A stretch of 23,797 nucleotides of DNA from JAGTVB01 sp964624765 (GCA_964624765.1 CAZUZO010000041.1:1-23797), one strand, 5' to 3'; shown: positions 1 to 7,974, numbered from the stretch's first letter. The notes: generated by a model from the letters alone, not told the origin. Translations and numbers: made by a program.

Positions 1-67
1 AGGGCTGCGTTTCGCACCGCCGGTCGGCGTGTTTTCGGAACTTTTTGAGGGTGGTAGTTCTGTGTTT

Positions 68-105
68 GAGAAGGGGCTCCAAAATGTCACGAGCGCTGAC
101 CAGAG
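68..105 (+). repeat. 5' fragment of subfamily B inverted-repeat element
   Basis: The stretch ending in AAAATGTCACGAGCGCTG (81-98) followed by a CAGAG box matches the left end of the complete B element at 7975-8201, with a small indel after GCGCTG. The outer GAGAAG of the left terminal repeat is recognisable at 68-73. The fragment stops exactly where the PRPP synthetase ATG begins, so the gene's 5' leader derives from the element. Only this left part is visible. Confidence 0.6.
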
Positions 106-1092
106 ATGAACCTTGAAGGTATCCGGTTATTTGCGCTGAATGCGAGCCGGGCATACGGCGAAAAAATCGCTGGACGGCTGGGAATGTCGCTGAGCGCACA
201 TGAGGAAAGGGATTTCGAGGACGGTGAGCACAAGTCGCGACCTTTGGTCAACGTGCGTGGGAGAGATGTGTACGTTATCCAGTCTCTTTATGGCGACGAG
301 AAGGACAGTGTCAACGATAAACTGTGTCGGCTGCTGTTTTTTGCTGCAACCCTTCGGGATGCGTCCGCCGCCCGGATTACCGTCATTGTTCCTTACCTGT
401 GTTACGCGCGAAAGGACAGGAAGACCCAGCCTCGCGATCCCGTGACGACCCGTTATGTCGCGAGCTTGATCGAGGCCGTGGGTGTCGACCGATTGGTGAC
501 TCTAGATGCCCACAATGTTGCTGCGTTGCAAAACGCCTTCCGATGCCCAGTCGATCACCTGGAAGCGAGGAAGCTTTTCGTCGCTTTTTTTGGGGAGAGG
601 CTGAGAGACGAAGAGATAGCGGTGATCTCTCCCGACACCGGTGGCATCAAGCGGGCGGAGCAGTTTAGAAAAAGCCTGGGCCAGTCACTGAACCGGTCGA
701 TAGCCACGGCCTTCGTGGAGAAACACCGCGCTCACGGTATCGTTTCCGGAGATGCGATAGTCGGTGATGTGCGGGATAAGGTGGCCATCATCATAGACGA
801 TCTGATCAGCACCGGTAACACCATACTGCGCGCAGCTCAAGCGTGTCGGCATTGGGGAGCGAAGAGCGTTTATGCCGCTGCATCGCACGGCGTGTTTGTT
901 GGTGAGGCCAACAAGGTGATTGCTGACCGATCCCTCGAGCAAGTTGTCGTCACGGATACCATCCCTCCCTTTAGACTGGATCCCGAGACGGTCGAACAGA
1001 AATTGGTGGTGCTGGATGCGGCCTTCCTTTTCGCCGAGTCGATCAAGCGCCTACACACTGGAGGGTCCATTGTTGAGCTGCTTGAGATCTAA
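106..1092 (+). CDS. prs: Ribose-phosphate pyrophosphokinase (PRPP synthetase) paralogue
   Basis: Transfers the beta,gamma-diphosphate of ATP to ribose 5-phosphate to make PRPP, the cytosolic precursor for nucleotides, histidine and NAD. The 328 residues span the usual family length with both phosphoribosyltransferase-type halves. Visible motifs are the flexible ATP loop (about 97-117, with YARKDRK), DAHN at 134-137 in place of the usual DLHA, FVEKHR with the expected lysine at 206, PDTGGIKRA at 176-184 and the PRPP-binding loop DDLISTGNT at 231-239. The motif drift suggests a divergent paralogue rather than the housekeeping enzyme. Such paralogues are known beside AMP/thymidine-phosphorylase-like genes, and one could lie upstream of the window (inference). 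The ATG has only a weak ribosome site (AGAG) and directly follows a repeat fragment. The gene converges with the phosphotransferase gene 20 bases downstream. Confidence 0.88.
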   Translation: MNLEGIRLFALNASRAYGEKIAGRLGMSLSAHEERDFEDGEHKSRPLVNVRGRDVYVIQSLYGDEKDSVNDKLCRLLFFAATLRDASAARITVIVPYLCYARKDRKTQPRDPVTTRYVASLIEAVGVDRLVTLDAHNVAALQNAFRCPVDHLEARKLFVAFFGERLRDEEIAVISPDTGGIKRAEQFRKSLGQSLNRSIATAFVEKHRAHGIVSGDAIVGDVRDKVAIIIDDLISTGNTILRAAQACRHWGAKSVYAAASHGVFVGEANKVIADRSLEQVVVTDTIPPFRLDPETVEQKLVVLDAAFLFAESIKRLHTGGSIVELLEI

Positions 1093-1112
1093 GGCTGCAG
1101 CCAAGAACCCGC

Positions 1113-2165
1113 TCAGCAAGACGGCTCGTCACTGAACCCCTGGAGGTAGCGCTCCGCAAGATGCAGGTAGCGGCCGACAATCTCCGACCATTTGGCTGGC
1201 ATCACGACATCCGGTTCCTTTAAATGCCAGATAGCGAGCTTGGCTCGCAGGAAGGCTCTGCAACTCTTATAAAATCGGACGAGTTTAGCGGGAGGACGGT
1301 CGCCGGTCATTTCGGTATAGCAAGCGAATAGGACACTTTCGACGGTTGCTGTGCCGAGTTGCTCACATTCCATGGCGAGAAAGGCGAGTTCATCGACCGG
1401 ATCGAGGAGGCGAAATGCCCTTTTGAACTCGAGACAGTCGATTATCTTGGGTGCGGCGCCAAGATAGATGTGTTCCGGCCGAAGATCGCCATGGGCTTCA
1501 ATTATTTTCCCCTCCAGAACCCGCGTCGAGAGGAGCCGGTGATCGCGTTCCAGGAACTGCTGCTGCGCTGTGGCTGCGCGCGCAACCCGATCCAGGGGCA
1601 GTCGATACTCAGGTTGCGATAACTCATGTCTGGTATCTCGAACATCCCTCTCGAATCTTGCCAGATACTCGTCAGGTACCATGGGTACCGAGGCCGCCTC
1701 GTTATAGAACCTCGAGAGTGTCTCGGCGACCCTACGAATGTCGGCTTCCCGTAGCCGGGCGGTGCGTATGAGGTTGTCCAACATACGCTCGGCCGGCAAC
1801 CGGCGCATTTTCAGTAGCCAGTCGATAATCTGTTGCTGGACCTCTAAGCGGATTTGTCCATGCGCATCCACCCCGAGGGGGACGAGCTCCAAGTAAACAT
1901 CAGTTGCCAAACGTCGGTTCAGGCGCAGTTCTTCCCGGCAGTCGAGGTATCTTGCCTCCAGGGTGCTGAAATCCAGGAACTCATGACGCACCGGTTTCTT
2001 GGGCTTATAGGCATGATGCTCGGTCAGGAAAACCCAAGACATATGGGTTTGCACGGTATCGATGCGACGGGGTTTCTCAGGGTAGGCCTGTGCCTGAGTC
2101 AGGGCTTCGACTTTCTGTTGCAACGTGGCGCGAGGGGATTGACTTTTCGTTGTATTATTGGACAT
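1113..2165 (-). CDS. COG2187-type aminoglycoside-phosphotransferase-fold protein
   Basis: 350 residues of the protein-kinase-like phosphotransferase (APH) fold. The catalytic loop HGDLRPEH lies at 225-232 and is followed by the metal-binding IID at 241-243 in a CLEF context, which is typical of COG2187. The N-terminal part has the family pattern HEFLDFS and a conserved REELRLNRRL helix at about 61-86. Many COG2187 relatives carry a C-terminal P-loop kinase domain; this one ends after the APH domain. The substrate is unknown and antibiotic resistance should not be assumed. The open frame runs further upstream to 2288, but that extension is translated from an inverted-repeat element, so the Met at 2165 (MSNNTTK) is preferred. 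It is divergent from archease across that element and convergent with the PRPP synthetase gene. Confidence 0.75.
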   Translation of the reverse strand: MSNNTTKSQSPRATLQQKVEALTQAQAYPEKPRRIDTVQTHMSWVFLTEHHAYKPKKPVRHEFLDFSTLEARYLDCREELRLNRRLATDVYLELVPLGVDAHGQIRLEVQQQIIDWLLKMRRLPAERMLDNLIRTARLREADIRRVAETLSRFYNEAASVPMVPDEYLARFERDVRDTRHELSQPEYRLPLDRVARAATAQQQFLERDHRLLSTRVLEGKIIEAHGDLRPEHIYLGAAPKIIDCLEFKRAFRLLDPVDELAFLAMECEQLGTATVESVLFACYTEMTGDRPPAKLVRFYKSCRAFLRAKLAIWHLKEPDVVMPAKWSEIVGRYLHLAERYLQGFSDEPSC

Positions 2166-2184
2166 ACGGGGTCTGTGCGCTGGA

Positions 2185-2298
2185 GTGAGAGCTTGTGAAA
2201 AAGCCGTCGCGAGCGGCGCGAGAGCCAGGCGGATGAGGAGCGAGCACCGCCCAACGCCGCTATCGGGCCGTATAGCAGGTTTTTTCACAAGCTCTCAC
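2185..2298 (+). repeat. Subfamily A inverted-repeat element, copy A1 (internally deleted)
   Basis: A 114-bp element with a perfect 18-bp terminal inverted repeat: GTGAGAGCTTGTGAAAAA at the left and its exact complement at the right end. The core carries the family boxes CGTCGCGAGCGG, GAGAGCCAGGCGGA and GAGCGAGCACCGCCCAACG followed by CGCTATCGGG. Compared with A2-A4 it lacks about 30-35 bp between GGCGGA and GAGGAGCG. It fills the divergent space between the phosphotransferase and archease genes and so sits in both leaders. Confidence 0.85.
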
Positions 2299-2335
2299 GA
2301 GTCGGGCGGTGTCGTGAAAGCAAAGAAGGGAAAGC

Positions 2336-2800
2336 ATGAGTCATTCGACCCCCCATCCTCAAGGCCGAGGCGGGAAGCCCCCTGCTGCCCGTTGGGAGCA
2401 TTATCACCACGGTGCAGATATCGGCGTTCGGGGCATCGGCACTACCCCAGCGGCGGCATTCGAGCAAGCGGCCGTTGCACTGGCGGCGGTGGTCACCGAG
2501 CCGACACAGGTGAGGCCGACGGTGCGAGTGGATATCGAATGTGAAGCTCCAGACAATGAGCTGTTGCTAGTGGATTGGCTCAATGGGCTGGTGTACGAGA
2601 TGGCGATCCGCCGAATGCTGTTCAGTCGGTTTGATGTCGTGATCGATGGAGCACAGTTGCATGGACAGGGTTGGGGAGAACCCGTTGACGTTGACAGGCA
2701 CGAATTGGCTGTCGAAGTGAAGGGTGCAACCTATACGTCAGTCAAAGTGGAGCGGGGGCCGGATGGACTTTGGGTTGCACAATGTGTGGTGGATGTCTGA
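2336..2800 (+). CDS. Archease (RtcB-activating SHS2-domain protein)
   Basis: A small cytosolic cofactor that speeds guanylylation of RtcB and allows multiple turnover and broader NTP use. The 154 residues include the archease start motif HHGADIGVRGIG at about 23-34, the segment LLLVDWLNGLVYEM in the middle and the C-terminal TYTSVKVERGPDGLWVAQCVVDV region of the family. The extra proline- and glycine-rich residues at 1-20 are longer than usual. A good ribosome site (AAGGGA) precedes the ATG at 2336. rtcB follows 167 bp downstream on the same strand, the classic pairing. The TGA stop lies inside the left end of repeat copy A2. High confidence in the family; activation of this particular RtcB is inferred from adjacency. 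Confidence 0.9.
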   Translation: MSHSTPHPQGRGGKPPAARWEHYHHGADIGVRGIGTTPAAAFEQAAVALAAVVTEPTQVRPTVRVDIECEAPDNELLLVDWLNGLVYEMAIRRMLFSRFDVVIDGAQLHGQGWGEPVDVDRHELAVEVKGATYTSVKVERGPDGLWVAQCVVDV

Positions 2801-2943
2801 GAGGTTGTGAAAAAACCGTCGCGAGCAACTCGAGAGCCAGGCGGACGGCGCATAGTAACGAGATATATCAGATAGATAGGCGAGGCGCAAGCACCGCCCA
2901 ACGCCGCTATCGGGTCGTGTAGCATTTTTTTACTAACTCTGAG
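2797..2943 (+). repeat. Subfamily A inverted-repeat element, copy A2
   Basis: Full-length copy of about 147 bp between archease and rtcB. It begins CTGAGAGGTTGTGAAAAAACC and ends with a decayed TTTTTTTACTAACTCTGAG, so the right arm has mutations relative to other copies. CTGAG-like bases occur at both ends and may be part of the terminal repeats or a target duplication. The internal GATAGGCG and CGCCGCTATC boxes can pair into a stem. The first bases supply the archease stop codon. Because it lies within a probable two-gene transcript, it would be transcribed as a long foldback. Confidence 0.85.
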
Positions 2944-2967
2944 CGGTGGCCTTAGGGGGTAGAGCGT

Positions 2968-4398
2968 ATGGAACTGGCGCAGCTGGAGAGAATATCCGAA
3001 TTCGCATGGCAGATCCCGGTTACCGGTAAGATGCGGGTGCCGGCGATCATCTATGCCACTGAGGAACTGGTGCGGGACATGGATGCGAAGGTGTATGAGC
3101 AGGCCGCTAACGTGGCGACTCTGCCCGGCATTGTCAAGGCCTCCTACGCCATGCCGGATGCGCACTGGGGTTACGGGTTTCCCATCGGGGGTGTAGCGGC
3201 TTTTGATGCGGAGGAGGGCGGCGTCGTGTCGGCTGGGGGCGTGGGATTTGATATTTCCTGTGGCGTGCGGGCACTGCACACCGGGCTGACGGCGACGGCC
3301 ATAGACGGGATCAAACAGGAGCTGGCTGATGCGCTGTACCGGACGATCCCGGCCGGAGTAGGGCGTACAGGTCGCATCCATCTCGGGGGTCGGGAGATGG
3401 ACGAGATGTTGGCAGGCGGCGCTCAATGGGCGGTGCAGCAGGGTTTCGGCTCGCCCGATGACCTGGAGCGGATCGAAGAAAACGGGCGGATGGCGGGCGC
3501 GGATCCCTTGCAAGTGTCGGCCAAGGCGAAGAAGCGCCAGCAAGATGAGATGGGTACGCTGGGTTCTGGAAACCATTATCTGGAGGTCCAGCGCGTGGCA
3601 CAGGTCTTCCTACCGGCGGTGGCAGACGCCTTTGGCATTCAGGAGGGGGATGCTGTGCTCACCATTCACTGCGGCTCCCGGGGGCTCGGGCATCAGATCG
3701 GCACGGAGTTCCTACGGGAAATGGTCATCGCCGCGGGGCGTTATGGCATCGTGCTCCCCGATCGAGAGTTGGCTTGCGCGCCGATCAACTCGGAGGTGGG
3801 ACAAGCCTACCTCGGGGCCATGCGGGCCGGTATCAACTGCGCTCTGGCAAACCGGCAGATCATCGCCCATTTGGCGCAAGAGGCGTTTGCACGGGTGGTT
3901 CCGCAGGCTCGCCTGACGCTCTGTTACGACGTGTCCCACAATACCTGCAAGTTGGAGGAGCACACGGTGGACGGCGAGCGCCGGCAGCTATACGTGCATC
4001 GTAAGGGGGCAACTCGGGCCCTCGGTCCTGGTCATCCTGACTTGCCGGTTGCTCTTCGGCACGTGGGACAGCCGGTGTTGATAGGCGGATCGATGGGTAC
4101 CGCCTCTTATATCCTTGTTGGTACCGAGAAAAGCGAACACCGATCATTCAGTTCAGCTTGCCACGGTGCCGGCCGTGCCATGAGCCGTCACGCTGCCACC
4201 AAGCAATGGCAAGGGCGCTCGGTCATCGAGGCCCTGTCGAAACGCGGTATCTTGATTCGTAGCCGCAGTATGCGGGGGATCGCGGAAGAAGCCCCGGGCG
4301 CTTACAAAGACGTCACGGCGGTGGTCGAGGCGTCAGACCAGGCCGGTCTTGCGGGTAAGGTTGCTCGGTTAGAACCCATGATCTGTGTCAAGGGATAG
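2968..4398 (+). CDS. rtcB: RNA-splicing ligase RtcB (3'-phosphate/5'-OH RNA ligase)
   Basis: Joins RNA 2',3'-cyclic phosphate or 3'-phosphate ends to 5'-OH ends using GTP and Mn2+, for RNA repair. The 476 residues match the long archaeal-like RtcB class and align by number with the Pyrococcus enzyme at the metal site. The metal and catalytic residues are recognisable: D95 and C98 in FDISCGVR, H203 in GSGNHYLEV, H234 in HCGSRGLGHQ, H324 in YDVSHNTCK, and the guanylylated-histidine motif HGAGR at 399-403. HRKGATRALG (344-353) is also present. Everything needed for activity appears intact. The ATG at 2968 has a purine-rich AGGGGGTAGAG leader. It is paired with archease upstream, with repeat A2 between. 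No rtcA or rtcR is visible, so the locus differs from the E. coli sigma54-controlled rtcBA arrangement. Confidence 0.95.
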   Translation: MELAQLERISEFAWQIPVTGKMRVPAIIYATEELVRDMDAKVYEQAANVATLPGIVKASYAMPDAHWGYGFPIGGVAAFDAEEGGVVSAGGVGFDISCGVRALHTGLTATAIDGIKQELADALYRTIPAGVGRTGRIHLGGREMDEMLAGGAQWAVQQGFGSPDDLERIEENGRMAGADPLQVSAKAKKRQQDEMGTLGSGNHYLEVQRVAQVFLPAVADAFGIQEGDAVLTIHCGSRGLGHQIGTEFLREMVIAAGRYGIVLPDRELACAPINSEVGQAYLGAMRAGINCALANRQIIAHLAQEAFARVVPQARLTLCYDVSHNTCKLEEHTVDGERRQLYVHRKGATRALGPGHPDLPVALRHVGQPVLIGGSMGTASYILVGTEKSEHRSFSSACHGAGRAMSRHAATKQWQGRSVIEALSKRGILIRSRSMRGIAEEAPGAYKDVTAVVEASDQAGLAGKVARLEPMICVKG

Positions 4399-4950
4399 AG
4401 GATGCATGGGAACCTGTAGCGGCGACGCTTGGCTAAAGGAGTGTGGCGTCGCTCGTACCTTTGCGGATGACGGATGATGGGTAAAGATCCGTCCTACAAT
4501 GACGATAAGAGCTAGTGCAGAGGAGCGGGATTTCTCTGGGCAAAATGGGTCATAAGGGCTCCCGGTGTTGGATACAGTGTCCCCTGTTTAATCTTTTGGC
4601 AGATTGGAGCCAGTTCTGGTTCTTCTCAGGCATCCATCGTACTCAAGCAAGTCTCGCGATCGGTAGGATCTCACGATAGATCTGTGGGTGTTGGTCATCG
4701 TTTCGGTTGCCGAAGGCTTGGGCGCCAACGGTGTGCTCCAGAGCAACCCTGACGAAACGCTGACCATGGCCGATCTGTGCTAACCGCTGCACCGGTCGTT
4801 ATCTCCCGCGAAGCGGATCACGGACCACGATCCACCAACGCGGCTGGAGATGAATCAACCTAGCGATTTTCCATGACTATCCACGGCTGATAGGTTCCGG
4901 CTTTCTGGCTGGAACGCCAGGCGTCGGTAGGTTGCTGGCGGAGGGGGTTA
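4399..4950. other. Non-coding interval with repeat remnants
   Basis: About 550 bp after rtcB without a credible gene. It contains a 7-bp GCGACGC/GCGTCGC inverted repeat at 4422-4452 with a 17-base loop and no T-run, and the inverted-repeat element at 4692-4771. The rest shows no recognisable motif; the short open frames have no family features. Confidence 0.5.
4692..4771 (+). repeat. Inverted-repeat element C, copy 1
   Basis: The ends TGGTCATCGTTTCG (4692-4705) and CGAAACGCTGACCA (4753-4766) are complementary at 13 of 14 positions. The right half, GAAGGCTTGGGCGCC through GTGTGCTCCAGAG to CCATGGCC, recurs at 23110-23174 with small changes. The function is unknown; it could be a mobile-element end or a palindromic repeat. 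Confidence 0.6.
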
Positions 4951-5090
4951 TCCAGCAGAAAGCCGTCCCGAGCGGCCCGAGGGCCAGGCGAACGGCGCCA
5001 AGCCGAGAGCCCTATCAGAGAGATAGGCCAGGAGCGAGCACCGCCCCACGCCGCCATCGGGGGCGTGCAGCAGGTTTTTTCACAACCTCT
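4951..5090 (+). repeat. Subfamily A inverted-repeat element, copy A3
   Basis: About 140 bp. The left terminal repeat is corrupted (GAGGGGGTTATCCAGCAGAAAGCC), while the right end is clean: CAGCAGGTTTTTTCACAACC followed by TCT. The core boxes (GAGCGGCCCGAGGGCCAGGCG, AGATAGGCCAGGAGCGAGCACC) are conserved. It ends five bases before the acyltransferase ATG, and a GTG inside it at 5065 opens an in-frame extension of that gene. Confidence 0.8.
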
Positions 5091-5094
5091 GGTG

Positions 5095-5877
5095 ATGTCC
5101 TTGAACGAACTGCGCGCAGCATTCGAAGAGTACTTTGAGTTAGTTCCAGCACTGACCGACGAGTTGCGCCGCGAAGCGTATAGACTCCGATACGAGGTCA
5201 TGTCTAAAGAGTTTGAATTGCCCGGTCTCGAGAGCTGGAGATATGCTAGTGGGTTGGAGTCGGATGAATACGATTACCGAGCGGTAAACTACCTTTTGCG
5301 TCACCGTGCCAGCTCGATTTTAGCTGGTACAGTTCGCTTAATTCTAGCAGACCCCTTGGATATCCACGCATATCCATCGCATCTCGATCGATCACTGCCT
5401 ATAGAGCGATTGGCGGCGAGTTTTGACCGAAACGTCGTGGATCCGACAAGCCTACGGCGGGATCAAATCGGGGAAGTTTCCCGTCTGATAATCTCGCGCA
5501 TGTTTCGCCGGCGGAAGGGGGAAGACGAGTTTCCATTCGGAACCGATCGTTTGATTACCAGTGAGCACCATGAACGTCGCCACTTCCCTCATCCAGTTCT
5601 AGGCTTGATAGTAGCACTTTTCAGAATTTCAGCGGAATACGGTATAAATTATTGCTATGCGGCCATGGAGCCCGCTCTTAATCGTCTGCTGCAACGGTTT
5701 GCTTTGGATCTGATACCTATTGGGCCATTACTGGAATACCACGGTTATCGACAACCCTATTTTATGTCAGTGAGCGAAGTACTAACAAATACCTATCAAA
5801 GAAATCGGGCGGTCTGGGATCTGATCACGCAGGGTGGTGCGTTGTGGCCGGTGCCGAATGTCAGTCTCAATCGCTAG
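5095..5877 (+). CDS. PEP-CTERM/exosortase-associated N-acyltransferase (FeeM/GNAT-like)
   Basis: 260 residues resembling N-acyl amino acid synthases of the FeeM type and the acyltransferases that accompany PEP-CTERM/exosortase loci (TIGR03694-like). These are GNAT-fold enzymes related to autoinducer synthases that use acyl-ACP. Diagnostic segments are YRLRYEVMSKEFELP at 29-43, a strand ending in AGTVRLI at about 77-83 and EVSRLIISRMFRRR at 127-140. The product and acceptor cannot be read from sequence. No exosortase or PEP-CTERM substrate gene is visible, so it is an orphan here. The start is uncertain: ATG at 5095 has no clear ribosome site, while an in-frame GTG at 5065, preceded by a G-run, lies inside repeat A3 and would add ten residues (MQQVFSQPLV). 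Base composition is lower in GC than the rtcB and oxidoreductase genes. Confidence 0.75.
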   Translation: MSLNELRAAFEEYFELVPALTDELRREAYRLRYEVMSKEFELPGLESWRYASGLESDEYDYRAVNYLLRHRASSILAGTVRLILADPLDIHAYPSHLDRSLPIERLAASFDRNVVDPTSLRRDQIGEVSRLIISRMFRRRKGEDEFPFGTDRLITSEHHERRHFPHPVLGLIVALFRISAEYGINYCYAAMEPALNRLLQRFALDLIPIGPLLEYHGYRQPYFMSVSEVLTNTYQRNRAVWDLITQGGALWPVPNVSLNR

Positions 5878-5956
5878 GTCTGGATAAAGAAATGCCGGCT
5901 TGGTTCAAAAACTGTTTAGGCTAAGGCCACCGGGTGATTCTAGATTGTTTTGATTG

Positions 5957-6448
5957 ATGGGACATTCCCTAAGCCCTTCTTTCTCAGTGTGTGATGCACT
6001 GATCGCAGTTGTTGTCACATTGCTGTTTTCACTTGCTGCCATCGGTAATGAGCAGGTAGATGGGAGTGCCAGCAGTATTATCGTTATCGTGAATTCATCG
6101 GTTCCTGAGACCAAAGTATCGAGAAACATGCTACGTGCTATTTATGGAATGCGGCTTCACAGTTGGTCGGAACAGCTACCTACTCGAGTATTTGTTCTGG
6201 CCGATCGCTCGGAACTGCATAAGAGGTTTTGTGAGCAGAAACTTGACATTCTTCCGCATCAGATGCAGCAAGCTTGGGATCGCCTCGTATACTCCGGTAC
6301 CGGTCAGGCACCCATGATGTTAAGGACTGAGGAAGAAATGTTTCTCAGAGTCGAATCAACTCCTGGAGCCATCGGTTACGTTTCAAAAGCACCTGCTGGT
6401 AATGCCGTCAAGATACTGGATATTATTTCGGCGCCGCCCTCGCTGTAA
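5957..6448 (+). CDS. Small PstS-like periplasmic substrate-binding protein
   Basis: 163 residues: an N-terminal hydrophobic segment at about 12-30 (DALIAVVVTLLFSLAAIG) that looks like a signal peptide, then one compact domain of the phosphate-ABC substrate-binding superfamily. Typical segments are LRAIYGMRLHSW, VFVLADRSELHKRFC, AWDRLVYSGTGQAP and the end motif TPGAIGYVSKA. It is about half the length of a true PstS, and no ABC permease or ATPase is near, so it is more likely a sensing or ligand-presenting protein than a transporter component (inference). The start is taken at ATG 5957; a TTG at 5954 is also in frame and no strong ribosome site is seen. The 3' end overlaps the porin frame by up to 47 bases, suggesting coupled translation. 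Confidence 0.78.
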   Translation: MGHSLSPSFSVCDALIAVVVTLLFSLAAIGNEQVDGSASSIIVIVNSSVPETKVSRNMLRAIYGMRLHSWSEQLPTRVFVLADRSELHKRFCEQKLDILPHQMQQAWDRLVYSGTGQAPMMLRTEEEMFLRVESTPGAIGYVSKAPAGNAVKILDIISAPPSL

Positions 6449-7640
6449 GGTGCGAGCCACGAGCCTAGTTGGTGTGTTGTTGGCTCTGGCAACCTGTCTG
6501 ACACCGACCGTGAAAGCGCTCTCTCTCGGGGATACGGCGCAGGTGCATGGTTTTTTCAGCCAATCAATCATCGGTACATCGAACAACAATTTTTTTGGGA
6601 GCACCCAGGACCGTCTAAGTTGTGACTTCAGAGAACTTGGGTTAAATGGTTCTTGGCGCCCCTGGCCCAATCTACAATTATCGATGCAAGGTACAGCACG
6701 CTGGGCTGGACAGACTGACACAGGGAATCCTCGCCTCGATTACGGATTTCTCGACTATAGTATTGTTTCCGACCCGATCACATTGGCAGGCCTACGGATC
6801 GGACGAATCATAAATCCGTTTGGTTTGTATAATGACACGCGGGATGTGGCTTTTACGCGGCCGAGCATTATTTTGCCACAATCAATTTACTTTGACCGCA
6901 CCCGCGATCTGGCCTTTTCGGGTGATGGCGTTCAAGTCTATGTCTCCAGAACTATCACGAATAGTGAGTTGTCATTGCAACTCAACAGTATTTTTCCTAG
7001 AGTCACTGAGTCGGTGGAGCGGGCACTGCTGGGTGACTCTCGGCCTGGGACGCTAAAAAGCAAGTTAAGTTTTGTTGGGCGATTGCTCTATCAGAGAGAT
7101 GGAGGTAAGGTCAAGCTCGGATTGTCCGGTGTAGGGTCATCTGTAGGATATGATCCCAGTGCTGACCAGCAGGATTTGCCTGCAGGCTCAATTGACTTTA
7201 ACGCAATTTATCTTTCTGCTGAATACAATGCGCTTAAGTGGACTATCACCGGGGAATATGCATTGAGGAACTTTCAGTATGAAAAATTCCAACCGGTGAT
7301 TCCCAATACCGACACCACTGGTGATAGCGCTTACGTTCAGCTGGCGTATAGATTTGCGAGACAGTTAGAGGGCATGGTGCGTTACGATGTACTGTACACG
7401 GATCGTGATGACAGAAGAGGCGCCAATTTTTCAGCAATGACTGGCAAGCCAGCATTTTCCCGTTTTGCAAAGGATCTAACGGTCGGTTTGCGCTGGGATC
7501 TTAACCGATATATTATGTTAAGGGGAGAAGTGCATTTTATCGATGGCACGGGTTGGTTGCCAACCGATGATAATCCTGACATTTCCAAAACAAGTAAAGA
7601 TTGGAATTTAATTGCTATACAGGCGGCACTGCGCTTTTGA
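6402..7640 (+). CDS. Outer-membrane porin-like beta-barrel protein
   Basis: 412 residues from ATG 6402. A basic N-terminus (residues 1-18) and a hydrophobic stretch (about 19-35, SLVGVLLALATCLTPTVKA) form a signal peptide cleaved near ALS. The rest alternates polar and hydrophobic residues, rich in Tyr, Phe, Gly and Asp, as in transmembrane beta strands. It ends in the aromatic AALRF expected for Bam-dependent assembly, with YVQLAYRF and LTVGLRWDL-like strands near the C-terminus. No specific porin family is recognised; the substrate is unknown. A GTG at 6450, two bases after the stop of the binding-protein gene, would give a 396-residue form with a shorter signal peptide; neither start has a good ribosome site. 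The overlap with the binding protein and the downstream c-di-GMP sensor suggest a shared role at the envelope. Confidence 0.75.
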   Translation: MPSRYWILFRRRPRCKVRATSLVGVLLALATCLTPTVKALSLGDTAQVHGFFSQSIIGTSNNNFFGSTQDRLSCDFRELGLNGSWRPWPNLQLSMQGTARWAGQTDTGNPRLDYGFLDYSIVSDPITLAGLRIGRIINPFGLYNDTRDVAFTRPSIILPQSIYFDRTRDLAFSGDGVQVYVSRTITNSELSLQLNSIFPRVTESVERALLGDSRPGTLKSKLSFVGRLLYQRDGGKVKLGLSGVGSSVGYDPSADQQDLPAGSIDFNAIYLSAEYNALKWTITGEYALRNFQYEKFQPVIPNTDTTGDSAYVQLAYRFARQLEGMVRYDVLYTDRDDRRGANFSAMTGKPAFSRFAKDLTVGLRWDLNRYIMLRGEVHFIDGTGWLPTDDNPDISKTSKDWNLIAIQAALRF

Positions 7641-7974
7641 CAATCCAGGGATATCATGTGGGTTGCCGTTTGGAGTGAGAAGCATTGGGTTACGAAGACA
7701 AGATGAAAACACGTTAGTTTGGGAGAGGTTTGGCTCGGTTGTCAGAAGCGCTGGAGCGGAAAGAGGGGTGTTGGGGGAGAACTGTTCGGCACAGTGATGA
7801 GCAGCGGTAAGCGCGCTCGAAGGGGCGAGAGTTCGGGAAAGGGCCGTAACAACGCGAGTCTATGAGGGAGTACCGGTAAAAGGTGGGTCCTCGCTATCCA
7901 GATCGAAGGGGTGCGGTCGGGTGCAGGTATTCAGAATGGCTCCGGACGATCGTATGTCGAGCCGCACTGCAGCT

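Noticed and set aside
2166..2288. Upstream extension of the phosphotransferase reading frame
   Set aside because: These 41 codons are mostly a translation of repeat copy A1, and homology-like features begin only after the Met at 2165.
4419..4460. Possible rho-independent terminator after rtcB
   Set aside because: The GCGACGC/GCGTCGC stem is only 7 bp with a 17-base loop and no T-run.
4860..5201. Minus-strand open frame of 113 codons
   Set aside because: It reads through repeat A3 in reverse and overlaps the acyltransferase; no family features.
5957..6448. Phosphate ABC transporter component
   Set aside because: The protein is half the length of PstS and no permease, ATPase or PhoU gene is near; it is described as a binding-domain protein instead.
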